A stretch of DNA of 64,000 bases from Cohaesibacter intestini. Lineage in GTDB: Bacteria; Pseudomonadota; Alphaproteobacteria; Rhizobiales; Cohaesibacteraceae. A model generated the notes under the pieces. The model was not told where the DNA came from and did no database searches. It saw only the letters and a list, made by a program, of their open reading frames with translations. The stretch's first letter is position 1, and each line of letters begins with the position of its first letter. Shown one piece after another: positions 8,424 to 17,029 of this stretch. The translations under genes and the position numbers were made by a program. The stretch spans positions 186,001 to 250,000 of the forward strand of contig NZ_QODK01000001.1 of the NCBI RefSeq assembly GCF_003324485.1, in the 5' to 3' direction.

Positions 8424-8445
8424 AAAATGATAGCGCTATCATTTT
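8424..8445. promoter_or_regulatory. LacI-type operator 1 (gluconate regulator)
   Basis: A perfect 22-bp palindrome with core ATGATAGCGCTATCAT, AAAA to the left and TTTT to the right. It lies on the regulator side of the divergent promoter region. The even-length GC-centred form is typical of LacI-family operators, and the same core is repeated 72 bp away. Confidence 0.85.
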
Positions 8446-8493
8446 TCTTGGTGTATAGTTTCCGGTAGCCGAGGAAGCTCGGTTATTATGATC

Positions 8494-8519
8494 CCAAAAT
8501 GATAGCGCTATCATTTTGG
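8494..8519. promoter_or_regulatory. LacI-type operator 2 (gluconate regulator)
   Basis: The same core ATGATAGCGCTATCAT inside a perfect 26-bp palindrome (outer CCAAAA/TTTTGG), 37 bases upstream of the gntK ATG. The centre-to-centre distance to operator 1 is 72 bp, near seven helical turns, so looping by a tetramer or paired dimers is possible. Confidence 0.85.
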
Positions 8520-8556
8520 TGACGGGAGAGGAACGACTGCATTGCGCGGAGAAGGC

Positions 8557-9072
8557 ATGATCATCGTCGTTATGGGAGTGAGCGGGTCTGGCAAGACCAC
8601 GGTAGGAAGTGCGTTGGCCGATAAACTGGGCTGCGCCTTTCGGGATGCGGACGCCTTGCACCCGGCTGAGAATGTTCTCGCCATGGCCGAGGGAAAACCC
8701 TTGACCGACGCCATGCGAGAACCATGGCTGACGGTTCTGGAAAGCTTGCTGTTTGACCATCAAAGCCGAGGCGAGGCGCTGGTACTGGCCTGTTCCGCTT
8801 TGAAGCGGGCTTATCGGGATCGGCTGTTTGAGCGGATATCCGGCGGCCTGTTTGTTTATATCGCAGGGACCCGCGATCAGATCCTGCCACGTCTTATGCA
8901 ACGGCAGGGGCATTTTTTCCCATCCAGCCTGCTTGATAGCCAGTTCAGGGATCTGCAGGAACCCGCAGAAGATGAACCGGTCCTGACCGTGCCTGTGACT
9001 TTGTCTGTGGAACAGGCCGTTGCGGAAATCCTGCCTCATCTATCACATGACGCTCAGACACGGGAGGAATGA
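8557..9072 (+). CDS. gntK: Gluconokinase
   Basis: 171 residues, the usual GntK size, phosphorylating gluconate to 6-phosphogluconate with ATP. The P-loop GVSGSGKTT is at residues 7-15; the gluconate-binding segment FRDADALHPAENV follows near 29, and ACSALKRAYRD near 82. The ATG at 8557 has GGAGAAGG immediately upstream; an in-frame TTG at 8542 precedes this site. It is the first gene of a plus-strand operon with a TRAP transporter and gnd, and lies just after two operators of the divergent LacI regulator. Confidence 0.94.
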   Translation: MIIVVMGVSGSGKTTVGSALADKLGCAFRDADALHPAENVLAMAEGKPLTDAMREPWLTVLESLLFDHQSRGEALVLACSALKRAYRDRLFERISGGLFVYIAGTRDQILPRLMQRQGHFFPSSLLDSQFRDLQEPAEDEPVLTVPVTLSVEQAVAEILPHLSHDAQTREE

Positions 9073-9095
9073 GCTCCATAAAATCAGGTCAAGAC

Positions 9096-9110
9096 ATGGA
9101 CCGGGTCCAT
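9096..9110. promoter_or_regulatory. Perfect dyad between gntK and the TRAP genes
   Basis: ATGGACC-G-GGTCCAT is a perfect 7-1-7 inverted repeat in the 102-base gap between gntK and dctP; a second short palindrome GATCCGGATC follows at 9122-9131. It may be an RNA hairpin that sets the expression ratio of kinase and binding protein, or a second regulator site. Confidence 0.35.
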
Positions 9111-9174
9111 TGCATGATCCGATCCGGATCACACTGAATTCTATCTCAATCGAGAAACCTGGGAGGTTACTGAT

Positions 9175-10191
9175 ATGAAATTCTCTACTCTTGCACTGGC
9201 AGCCGCCTTTGCTGCCACTCTGGCTGCCCCTGTGGCGGCGGCCGACAGCTACAAGCTGAAATTCCAGTCGAGCGATAATTCGGGCAACCCGAACTATGTC
9301 ATCCAGCAGGAATGGGCCTCTCGCGTTGGCGTCATGACCAATGGCCGTGTTGAAATCGAAATGCTGCCGGTCGGTTCAATCGTCAAGCACACTGAAACCC
9401 TGACCGCAATCAAGGCGGGTGTGCTCAGTGGCCATGTGACCGCAACCGGCTATTTCTCCGGTAAAGACCCTGCCTTTGGCCTTCTTGGCAACACGGTTGG
9501 TGCGTGGAGCGATCCGAACGAAATGCTGCTCTTCATCGAGCATGGTGGCGGTCGCGAACTGTATGAAGAGCTGCTGGCTCCTTATGGTGTTCAGTTCATC
9601 GGTGCCTCTGCAACCGGTCTTGAAGCCTTTGTTTCCAAAGTGCCGCTTGATGGCGTTGACGATCTCAAGGGCCTGAAACTGCGTGCGCCTGAAGGTCTGG
9701 TCCAGTCGGTCTTTGCTGCAGCAGGTGCCGCTCCGGTGAACCTGCCCGGCTCCGAAGTCTACACCTCGCTTGACAAGGGTGTGATTGACGCCGCCGACTA
9801 TACCGTCTTCTCGACCAACCACCAGCAAGGCATGCATAAAGTGGCCAAGCATCCGGTCTATCCGGGCTTCCACTCCCTGCCGACCATCGAAGTCTCGATG
9901 AACAAGAAGACATGGGACTCCATGCCAGCAGATCTGCAGGAAATCCTGCGCGTTTCCGTGCGTGACTTTGCCCGTCAGATCACCTCGAAGCTGAAAATGC
10001 AAGATCTGGCAGCTGTGGCAGAAGCCCGCGCGTCTGGCGATATCACCATTCATGACTGGTCTGCGGAAGAGCGGGCAAAATTCCGCAAAATCGCGCAGGA
10101 GCAATGGAAAATCTTTGCACAGAAGTCTCCAAACGCTCAAAAAGTCTATGAAGTGATTTCCAAATATCTCAAGGAAACCGGCCTGATCTAA
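9175..10191 (+). CDS. TRAP transporter substrate-binding protein (DctP type), probably gluconate
   Basis: A 338-residue periplasmic binding protein with a Sec signal (residues 1-23, ending APVAAA). The DctP fold is supported by GRVEIEMLPVGSIVKHTE near 53 and by the family signature DLKGLKLRAPEGL near 163, where the arginine normally contacts the substrate carboxylate. GGGAGG precedes the ATG. It sits between gntK and the DctQ/DctM genes in a gluconate operon, so an aldonate such as gluconate is the likely ligand; this is inference. Other enteric-type gluconate systems use GntP permeases instead. Confidence 0.9.
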   Translation: MKFSTLALAAAFAATLAAPVAAADSYKLKFQSSDNSGNPNYVIQQEWASRVGVMTNGRVEIEMLPVGSIVKHTETLTAIKAGVLSGHVTATGYFSGKDPAFGLLGNTVGAWSDPNEMLLFIEHGGGRELYEELLAPYGVQFIGASATGLEAFVSKVPLDGVDDLKGLKLRAPEGLVQSVFAAAGAAPVNLPGSEVYTSLDKGVIDAADYTVFSTNHQQGMHKVAKHPVYPGFHSLPTIEVSMNKKTWDSMPADLQEILRVSVRDFARQITSKLKMQDLAAVAEARASGDITIHDWSAEERAKFRKIAQEQWKIFAQKSPNAQKVYEVISKYLKETGLI

Positions 10192-10260
10192 CAGGCGAGC
10201 GAGAGATTGCTGGCCGGACCTTGCGGGTTCGGCCAGTGAATTTGCGGCGGAGGAAGGCAA

Positions 10261-10833
10261 ATGGAACCAGAAAAAACATCATCAGACAATCAGCGGGACC
10301 CAGCATCCCCTGCCCCGGTTCAATCGCCGGTTCTGACCCTGCTGGATCGGGCCATCATTCGAGTCGGCCATACGCTCAGTTTGCTGTTTTTCGTCTCCTG
10401 CCTGATCATCATATTCGAGATTGTCGCGCGGTATGTGTTCAATTCGCCGACCTTCTGGGTGCATGAGACAACCACACTCCTGTGTGCCTTGCTGTTTGCC
10501 TATGGCGGTGTCCATTGCATGGCCAACAACAAGCATATCCGCATCGGACTGATCTATGACACCGTGTCCGCCAAGGTGCGGCGCTATCTCGACATCCTGA
10601 TTTCAACCCTGCTGCTGATCTATGCGCTCATTCTGGCCTATGCAGCGGGGCTGGTCGCCTATGAGGCCCTTTACACCCCTTGGGGCGCGTTCCGCATGGA
10701 GACCAGCGGCAGTGCGTGGGATCCGCCCTTCCCGGCAATTATCAAGAGTTTTCTCTTTCTGGTGCTGGCCCTGATGGTCGTCCAGACCGCCCTGCACCTG
10801 GTTCATCATATCCGGAGGAAAGTTGATGCCTGA
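10261..10833 (+). CDS. TRAP transporter small membrane subunit (DctQ type)
   Basis: 190 residues with four hydrophobic helices (about 42-62, 75-95, 115-138, 160-180) and a Pro-rich cytoplasmic N-terminus. HETTTLLCALLFAYGGVHCMA is a typical DctQ region. It forms the membrane complex with DctM, energised by a sodium gradient. GGAGGAAG precedes the ATG, and the 3' end overlaps the dctM start. Substrate specificity lies with the binding protein upstream. Confidence 0.88.
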   Translation: MEPEKTSSDNQRDPASPAPVQSPVLTLLDRAIIRVGHTLSLLFFVSCLIIIFEIVARYVFNSPTFWVHETTTLLCALLFAYGGVHCMANNKHIRIGLIYDTVSAKVRRYLDILISTLLLIYALILAYAAGLVAYEALYTPWGAFRMETSGSAWDPPFPAIIKSFLFLVLALMVVQTALHLVHHIRRKVDA

Positions 10834-12157
10834 ACTTTTCGATCTCAGTTCCATTGGCATCGCTTGGGGCAGCATTCTGTTGCTGGGCATGATGCTCACT
10901 CTGCTGGCCACCGGCATGCCACTGGCCTTTGTCACCGGTCTGGTTGCCGCCTTCTTCACCATCTTCTGGGTGGGACCGGAAACGGCGATGATCACTGCCA
11001 GCCGGGTCTTCAGTTTCACCACCTCTTACGTTTTTGTCGCCGTGCCGATGTTCGTGCTGATGGCGTCGATCCTTGACCGGTCAGGCATTGCACGGGATTT
11101 GTTCAACGCCATGCGGATGGTGGGCGGTAGCCTGCGCGGCGGTGTGGCAGTCCAGACCCTGATTGTCGCTGTCTTTCTGGCGGCCATGTCAGGCATCATT
11201 GGCGGGGAAACCGTGCTGTTGGGTCTGCTGGCCCTGCCGCAAATGCTGCGCCTTGGCTATGATCGCAATCTGGCGATCGGGACGGTTGCCGCAGGTGGGA
11301 CCCTTGGCACCATGGTGCCGCCATCGATCGTGTTGATCATTTATGGCCTGATTGCCAATGTCTCGATTTCCGATCTGTTCACGGCGGCTTTCCTGCCTGC
11401 CTTGATGTTGGCCTCCTTCTACGTGATCTATGTTCTGACCCGCTGTTATCTCAATCCGGCGATGGCTCCGATTGCCACCGGCGATGAGCTGGAAATGTCC
11501 ACCGCGGAGAAATTTGCCGCTCTCAAAGGCGTGGCTTTGCCAGTGGTCATTGCGATGTCCGTGCTGGGCAGCATCTATGCAGGCATCGCCTCGGTGACGG
11601 AAGCCTCAGGCATTGGTGCCTTCGGCATCGCGTTCTCGACATGGGTCCGTGGGGAATTGACTTGGAAGTTGCTCAAAGAGAGCGCCATCCAGACCCTGAA
11701 TACCTGCGGCATGATTATCTGGATCGGCATTGGTGCCAGCGTGCTGGTGGGTGTCTATAACCTGATGGGTGGCATTCACTTTGTCGAAACGCTGATCCTC
11801 AATTTCGGCGATGGGTCGCCGCTGGCGATCATCCTGTTGATGATGGCTATCCTGTTCATGCTGGGCATGTTTCTCGATTGGGTGGGCGTGGCCCTTCTGA
11901 CCATGCCGATATTCGTACCGATCGTGATGAAGCTGGGCTACGACCCGGTCTGGTTCGGGGTGGTCTTTGCGATGAACATGCAGGTCTCCTTCCTGTCACC
12001 TCCCTTTGGTCCTGCGGCCTTCTATCTGAAGTCCGTTGCACCGGAAGGCATCACGCTGAACGACATTTTCCGTTCGGTGTTGCCCTTCATCGCCATGCAA
12101 ATTCTGGCGGTTGCCCTGCTGATCGCCTTCCCGACACTCGCTCTTTGGTGGAAATAA
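10826..12157 (+). CDS. TRAP transporter large permease (DctM type)
   Basis: 443 residues with about twelve membrane helices. Family signatures include GVAVQTLIVAVFLAAMSG and GTLGTMVPPSIVLIIYG. The ATG at 10826 is chosen because GGAGGAAAG lies upstream inside the end of dctQ, giving an eight-base overlap. It is the ion-coupled translocation channel of the probable gluconate TRAP system and is followed one base later by gnd, so it is clearly in the operon. Confidence 0.92.
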   Translation: MPELFDLSSIGIAWGSILLLGMMLTLLATGMPLAFVTGLVAAFFTIFWVGPETAMITASRVFSFTTSYVFVAVPMFVLMASILDRSGIARDLFNAMRMVGGSLRGGVAVQTLIVAVFLAAMSGIIGGETVLLGLLALPQMLRLGYDRNLAIGTVAAGGTLGTMVPPSIVLIIYGLIANVSISDLFTAAFLPALMLASFYVIYVLTRCYLNPAMAPIATGDELEMSTAEKFAALKGVALPVVIAMSVLGSIYAGIASVTEASGIGAFGIAFSTWVRGELTWKLLKESAIQTLNTCGMIIWIGIGASVLVGVYNLMGGIHFVETLILNFGDGSPLAIILLMMAILFMLGMFLDWVGVALLTMPIFVPIVMKLGYDPVWFGVVFAMNMQVSFLSPPFGPAAFYLKSVAPEGITLNDIFRSVLPFIAMQILAVALLIAFPTLALWWK

Positions 12158-12158
12158 A

Positions 12159-13568
12159 ATGAAACATGCTGATTTTGCCGTTATCGGTCTTGGCGTCATG
12201 GGGCTGGGACTGGCGGAAAATCTCGCCCGCAATGGGGTACGCGTCGCCGGTTTTGATCTGGATGCGGACCGTCGGGCCACTCTGGCAAGGCTGGGTGAGC
12301 GGACGGACGGGATCACCACCGCCGCCACCTTGTCCGATCTGGTAGCGACCCTTTCGGTGCCGCGACAGATCTTGTTGATGGTGCCAGCCGGTATACCGGT
12401 TGACCGGGCCATTGCCGATCTCAAGCCGCTCCTGTCTGCTGGCGACTGCATCATCGACGGTGGCAACTCGCATTTCCTTGAGACCGAGCGACGACATCAG
12501 GGACTTGTAGCGGACAAGATCCACTTTTTCGGCATGGGCGTTTCCGGCGGCGAAGCCGGGGCGCGCAATGGCCCGGCCCTGATGCCCGGTGGCGACCGGG
12601 CTGCCTTTGACAAGATGGAGCCAATCCTCAAGAAAGTGGCAGCCAAGGCGGCAGAAGACGGGGAGCCATGCGTTAGTTATATCGGCGCAAAGGGCGCTGG
12701 CCACTTTGTCAAGATGGTCCATAACGGCATCGAATATGCCGAAATGCAGCTGCTTGCCGAGATCTATTACCTGCTCGCCCGCGTCTATGGCCAACCAGCC
12801 AGAACCATCGGTGAAATTTTCGAAGGCTGGAACCAGGGCGAGGATCGCTCATACCTGCTGGGCGTCAGTGCAGCTGTGTTGCAAAAGGACGATCCGGAAA
12901 CGGGCCTTGCGGCGGTCGATATCATTCTTGATCGGGCGGGTCAGAAAGGCACCGGTAAATGGACGACCCAGACAGCGCTGGATTTGGGTGTCGGAGTGCC
13001 TTCCATTACGGCGGCACTGGATGCCCGGATCCTTTCCTCCATGACGACGGCGCGGTCGGCTTTGTCTGCCAGTTTCGAAAGCCCCTCCCTTGATCCGCTT
13101 CCGCTTGATGCAGAGATACTGACCCGGATGCGGGACAGTTTGCTGGTTGGGCGGATCATCGGCTTTGCCCAAGGGCTGGAAATGATGAAGACGGCCTCTG
13201 AGGACCATCAGTTCGGACTTGATCTGCCGGCCATTGCACGCGGCTGGCGTGCGGGCTGCATTCTGGCCTCCCCGTTGCTCGATCATATTGCAGGTGCGAT
13301 TGAAGGGACGGACGACTTTGTTCATCTTCTGGCACTGCCATGGTTCAAAGCACAGCTCGAAGACAAACTGCCAAGCCTCAAGCAGATGATCCTTGCCGGT
13401 CTGGCTGCGGACCTTCCGCTGCCGGTGATGACCGCCTCCAAGGGCTATGTCGACAGTCTGCGCCAGACGCGTCTGCCAGCCAATCTCATTCAGGGGCAGC
13501 GGGACTATTTCGGTGCCCATGGCTTTGAGCGCACCGATCAGGCGGGGTCCCATCACCTCGCATGGTGA
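12159..13568 (+). CDS. gnd: 6-phosphogluconate dehydrogenase, decarboxylating
   Basis: 469 residues, matching the long homodimeric form. The NADP-binding motif GLGVMGLGLAENLARNG is at residues 10-26, the catalytic region GAGHFVKMVHNGIEYAEMQ at about 178-196, and the conserved end QRDYFGAHGFERTD near 446. It oxidises 6-phosphogluconate to ribulose 5-phosphate and CO2. With gntK and the TRAP genes it makes a complete gluconate-to-pentose-phosphate operon. It converges with the LysR gene, with six bases between stops, and no clear terminator is visible in that gap. Confidence 0.95.
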   Translation: MKHADFAVIGLGVMGLGLAENLARNGVRVAGFDLDADRRATLARLGERTDGITTAATLSDLVATLSVPRQILLMVPAGIPVDRAIADLKPLLSAGDCIIDGGNSHFLETERRHQGLVADKIHFFGMGVSGGEAGARNGPALMPGGDRAAFDKMEPILKKVAAKAAEDGEPCVSYIGAKGAGHFVKMVHNGIEYAEMQLLAEIYYLLARVYGQPARTIGEIFEGWNQGEDRSYLLGVSAAVLQKDDPETGLAAVDIILDRAGQKGTGKWTTQTALDLGVGVPSITAALDARILSSMTTARSALSASFESPSLDPLPLDAEILTRMRDSLLVGRIIGFAQGLEMMKTASEDHQFGLDLPAIARGWRAGCILASPLLDHIAGAIEGTDDFVHLLALPWFKAQLEDKLPSLKQMILAGLAADLPLPVMTASKGYVDSLRQTRLPANLIQGQRDYFGAHGFERTDQAGSHHLAW

Positions 13569-13574
13569 TGGGCT

Positions 13575-14513
13575 TCAATCGACCAAGCGCTCGCCCCCCG
13601 GTCCGACGGGAATGATCGAGCCTTCGGCGGCACGTGTCTCGATTTCGTCTCGCAGCAGAGACGTCAGGGCCTCGACCAGCGGGTCGGGGTCATCGCTGCG
13701 GTGACGGATCACCCCAAAGGCCACCCAGCGCGTCGGGTTCAGCGGACGGGTCGTCACCCGGCGGTCATCCATGGCCAGCATGCTGAGGCGATCGATGATG
13801 GTCAACCCCGCCCCATTGGCCACCAGATGCTGGGCCATTTGCGATGAGCCGGTCAGAATTTCCTGTTCTATTTTCACCTCATGGGCTTCAAACAAAGCGT
13901 CGGTCTGCTTGCGCAGCAGCATACCGGGAAATTGCTGGATCAGCGTCTCGCATCTCAGGTCTTCCGGCGCGATCACCTCTTTTTTGCAAAAGGGGTGATC
14001 GGTTGGCATCAACACTTCGAGTGCGGCGCGGGCCAGCGGCGTGCTGGTCGCCGCGCGATGGGCAATCGGCACATTGCCAAAACCCAAATCATATTCCCTG
14101 CCATTGATCCAGCTTTCGATATCCCGGTGGGAGCGAATATCGAGGGAGACCTTGACGCTTGGATGCTTCTTGGTGAATCGGGCCATGGCCGGGGCCATGA
14201 TCGAAAGCGCCGCGCGGGGCATGGTGACAACGCGCAAATGTTTGAGGCGGTGCGCACGGATTTCATCGGCAATACGCGGAATTTCCTGCAACCCGGCCAG
14301 AATGCGCCGCGCTTCGCGGTCAAAGGCCACGCCCTCATCGGTCAGATGCAGGCGCTGCCTTTCCCGCTTGAACAAGGTCAGCCGCAATTCCGCCTCCAGC
14401 ACCGCGATCAGACGGCTGACCGCTGGCTGGCTGAGATTGAGCAGCTTGGCGGCACTGCTGACCGTGCCTTCCTGAACCACCGCGTTGAATGCCTGAAGTG
14501 CTTTGATATTCAC
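13575..14513 (-). CDS. LysR-family transcriptional regulator
   Basis: 312 residues from a GTG at 14513, chosen because GGAGG lies six bases upstream and the protein then begins like a typical LysR (NIKALQAFNAV); upstream in-frame ATGs at 14546 and 14567 would add unusual residues. The N-terminal winged HTH contains GTVSSAAKLLNLSQPAVSRLI, followed by a LysR substrate domain. It is divergent from the alpha/beta hydrolase-DcuC pair and probably controls them; the inducer is unknown. The 121-base spacer is AT-rich but I see no convincing T-N11-A box. Confidence 0.88.
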   Translation of the reverse strand: MNIKALQAFNAVVQEGTVSSAAKLLNLSQPAVSRLIAVLEAELRLTLFKRERQRLHLTDEGVAFDREARRILAGLQEIPRIADEIRAHRLKHLRVVTMPRAALSIMAPAMARFTKKHPSVKVSLDIRSHRDIESWINGREYDLGFGNVPIAHRAATSTPLARAALEVLMPTDHPFCKKEVIAPEDLRCETLIQQFPGMLLRKQTDALFEAHEVKIEQEILTGSSQMAQHLVANGAGLTIIDRLSMLAMDDRRVTTRPLNPTRWVAFGVIRHRSDDPDPLVEALTSLLRDEIETRAAEGSIIPVGPGGERLVD

Positions 14514-14634
14514 CTTGCCCCTCCTCACCTTATCAGGAAATTGCATAATATCATTTAACCTATGCATTATCCATATGATGGGATCACACCTATAGTGATG
14601 GGCAGTTCAATATTCAATGCACAAGAGGCTCATC

Positions 14635-15495
14635 ATGTCGCCAGACGCGACCCTTTCATGGTCCCCTTCTGTCACGGACCTGATGCAACAGCTGCCAGAG
14701 CGGCGCTGCATCGATGTCAACGGCCTGCCGATCTCCTACCGCGACAAGGGGACAGGCCAGCCCATCTTGTTTCTCCATGGCCTGCTTGGCAGTGCGGATA
14801 GCTGGGTGCTTCAGATGCTTGGCCTCAGCGCCAAGGCGCGCGTGATTGCGTGGGATGCGCCGGGCTATGGCCAGTCGGCAGACATGGAACCGGATCTTGA
14901 GATGTTTGCAGAGCAATTGCGCGGCTTCATCAAGGCGCTGGCGCTGCCGTCTCTGACCCTTGTCGGCCATTCGATGGGCGGCACTTTGGCAGCCCGGATT
15001 GCGGCGGATCCGGTGCCTTTGCTCGACCGGCTGGTCATTTCCTGCAGCCATGCTGGCTATGGTGAACCCGCAGACACGCCTCCAAGCGAGAAGCTGGTCG
15101 AGCGGATCCACATTCTCAAACAACAGGGGGCCGAGGCCTATGGACGCAGCCGCGCGACCCATATGGTCGCCCATCCGGTTGATCCCTTCGCACTGGAGCT
15201 CGCCGCCTATGTTGCCGCAGGCACCCGCGCGGATGGGCTATATTCAGCAACCCGGATGCTACAATTTGCCGATTTACGCCCTTTCTACAAACAGATCCGC
15301 CTTCCGACATGGATTTTGTTTGGCGGTGCGGACCCGGTGGTGCGCTCCGATCTGTCAGCTGAGCTCAAATCCCTGACCCCACAGGCCACCCATATCACGT
15401 TGCCCAATGTGGGCCACGCCCCTTATCTGGAAGATGCGGAAGGCTATGAGGCCGTTCTTGCTCCGATTCTGGAGACATCGCTTCCGTCCCGCTGA
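14635..15495 (+). CDS. Alpha/beta hydrolase
   Basis: 286 residues from the ATG at 14635 (AGAGG upstream); an ATG six codons earlier is possible. The oxyanion-hole motif LFLHGLLGS is near residue 45, the nucleophile elbow VGHSMGG near 108, the acid in FGGADPVV near 228 and the histidine in NVGHAPYLE near 256: a complete Ser-Asp-His triad. The family covers esterases, lactonases and C-C hydrolases. Immediately downstream is a DcuC-type dicarboxylate carrier and divergently a LysR regulator, so I infer hydrolysis of an ester or lactone that yields an imported organic acid. The substrate is not known. Confidence 0.85.
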   Translation: MSPDATLSWSPSVTDLMQQLPERRCIDVNGLPISYRDKGTGQPILFLHGLLGSADSWVLQMLGLSAKARVIAWDAPGYGQSADMEPDLEMFAEQLRGFIKALALPSLTLVGHSMGGTLAARIAADPVPLLDRLVISCSHAGYGEPADTPPSEKLVERIHILKQQGAEAYGRSRATHMVAHPVDPFALELAAYVAAGTRADGLYSATRMLQFADLRPFYKQIRLPTWILFGGADPVVRSDLSAELKSLTPQATHITLPNVGHAPYLEDAEGYEAVLAPILETSLPSR

Positions 15496-15548
15496 CGCCC
15501 AATTGATTTCTGGCAATCAACGAACCTGAATTATTCTGGGAGGATTAT

Positions 15549-16925
15549 ATGTTAGGTTTCCTCATCGGCCTCGTGGTCACCATCGGCGTGGCCTGGCTCA
15601 TCATCAAGAAATATCAGGCCCACACGGTCCTGCTGCTGGCGGGTCTGTTGCTGCTCACTCTGACCCTGTTTGTGGCCCCGGACACATCCATCCTGTTCAA
15701 GAAGGCAAAGTCGACCGGGCTGTCGCTGTTTGATATATTCGACTATGTCCGGGGGTCTCTGGCTTATCGGGCCGCAGGCCTTGGCATGATCATCATGGCG
15801 GCGGGTGGCTTTGCCAAATATATGGATCATATCGGGGCGACCGATGCGATGGTCAATGTGGCCATTCGCCCTTTGGGCTTGCTCAATGCGCCCTATATGG
15901 TTTTGGCGTTGGGCTATGCGGTGGGTCAGTTTCTCAACATCTTCATTCCCAGTGCAGCGGGCCTTGCCATGCTGTTGCTGGTCACCTTTTTCCCCACCTT
16001 GGTGCGCCTTGGGGTCAGCCGGGCTGCTGCCGCTGCGATGATCGGCACGACCGCCGTGCTCGATCTGGGGCCAGCGTCCGGGGCGTCCAACCTTGCGGCC
16101 AAAACCGCCGAGCTGGATGTGGCGGTCTATTTCGCCCAGCATCAGTTGCCAGTCGGTCTCGCTGCCATCGCTGTCATCACCATTCTGACTTATGTCAGCG
16201 GACGCTATTTTGATGGCAAAGCCGGGCATGTGGTTGCCGCAGATGGTCCACGCTTGCAGGCAGAGGGCGCAACGGACAAGCCAGCAGCGCCTGCCTTTTA
16301 TGCGCTTTTGCCAATGATCCCGCTCACCCTGATCCTGATCTTCTCCAAGCTGGTCATCAGCTCGGTCAAGCTGAATGTGGTCACGGCAATGCTGATCGGC
16401 GCGCTGATCGCGCTTGTTTGTGAGATCATCCGCCATCGCGACGGCAAGGCGGTCAGCAAGGGCTTCATGGCCTTCTTTGACGGTATGGGGCAGATGTTTG
16501 CCCGCATCGTGTCGCTGGTGGTCTGTGCCGAGATCTTTGCCGCTGGCCTCAGAACCATCGGCATGGTCGACTTCCTGATCCAGAGTGCCCAGGGGGCTGG
16601 CTTTGGCATCACCGCGATGACCTTGGTCATGTGTGCGATGGTGACGGTAATCGCGGTGATTACCGGATCGGGCAATGCGGCCTTCTTTTCCTTTGGCCAT
16701 CTGGCGCCGAATATCGCATCGAGCTTTGGCGCAACCTCGGTTGCCATGCTGCTGCCGATGCAGTTGACCGCCGGTCTCGCCCGCTCCATGTCACCGGTTG
16801 CAGGCGTCATCATCGCGGTGAGCGACGCGGGCCAATGCAGCCCGATCGAGATTGTCCGCCGGACGGCCTTGCCAGTGCTGGGCGGCATCGTAACGGTGGT
16901 GCTGACCAGTGTGATCTTTGCCTGA
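15549..16925 (+). CDS. DcuC-family C4-dicarboxylate carrier
   Basis: A 458-residue polytopic membrane protein with about twelve helices and the DcuC/DcuD layout: IIMAAGGFAKYMDHIGATDAM near residue 80, FIPSAAGLAMLLLVTFFPTL near 135, and ITGSGNAAFFSFGHLAP near 375. Known members exchange or export succinate, mainly in anaerobic growth. It lies 53 bases after the hydrolase gene and is preceded by GGGAGGA. A strong terminator follows, so hydrolase and carrier form a two-gene unit. Confidence 0.88.
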   Translation: MLGFLIGLVVTIGVAWLIIKKYQAHTVLLLAGLLLLTLTLFVAPDTSILFKKAKSTGLSLFDIFDYVRGSLAYRAAGLGMIIMAAGGFAKYMDHIGATDAMVNVAIRPLGLLNAPYMVLALGYAVGQFLNIFIPSAAGLAMLLLVTFFPTLVRLGVSRAAAAAMIGTTAVLDLGPASGASNLAAKTAELDVAVYFAQHQLPVGLAAIAVITILTYVSGRYFDGKAGHVVAADGPRLQAEGATDKPAAPAFYALLPMIPLTLILIFSKLVISSVKLNVVTAMLIGALIALVCEIIRHRDGKAVSKGFMAFFDGMGQMFARIVSLVVCAEIFAAGLRTIGMVDFLIQSAQGAGFGITAMTLVMCAMVTVIAVITGSGNAAFFSFGHLAPNIASSFGATSVAMLLPMQLTAGLARSMSPVAGVIIAVSDAGQCSPIEIVRRTALPVLGGIVTVVLTSVIFA

Positions 16926-16940
16926 TGCAAAGGCAAGAAA

Positions 16941-16963
16941 AGGGGGCACAGAGCCCCCTTTTT
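16941..16963 (+). terminator. Rho-independent terminator after the DcuC gene
   Basis: AGGGGGC-ACAGA-GCCCCCT followed by TTTT: a seven-pair GC-rich stem, five-base loop and T-run, 16 bases after the stop codon. Confidence 0.92.
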
Positions 16964-17029
16964 GTTCGACATTCACTCTGGTCGAGCTGCGTTTCGCAAC
17001 AAATCCCGGCAAGGCATAAACACGAAAAA

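Noticed and set aside
9376-10260. 294-codon open frame antisense to the TRAP binding protein
   Set aside because: The plus strand encodes a full DctP protein with signal peptide; the antisense frame has no recognisable domain.
15552-16700. 382-codon open frame antisense to the DcuC carrier
   Set aside because: Composition is Arg/His/Gln-rich and low in hydrophobics, as expected for the complement of a membrane protein gene.
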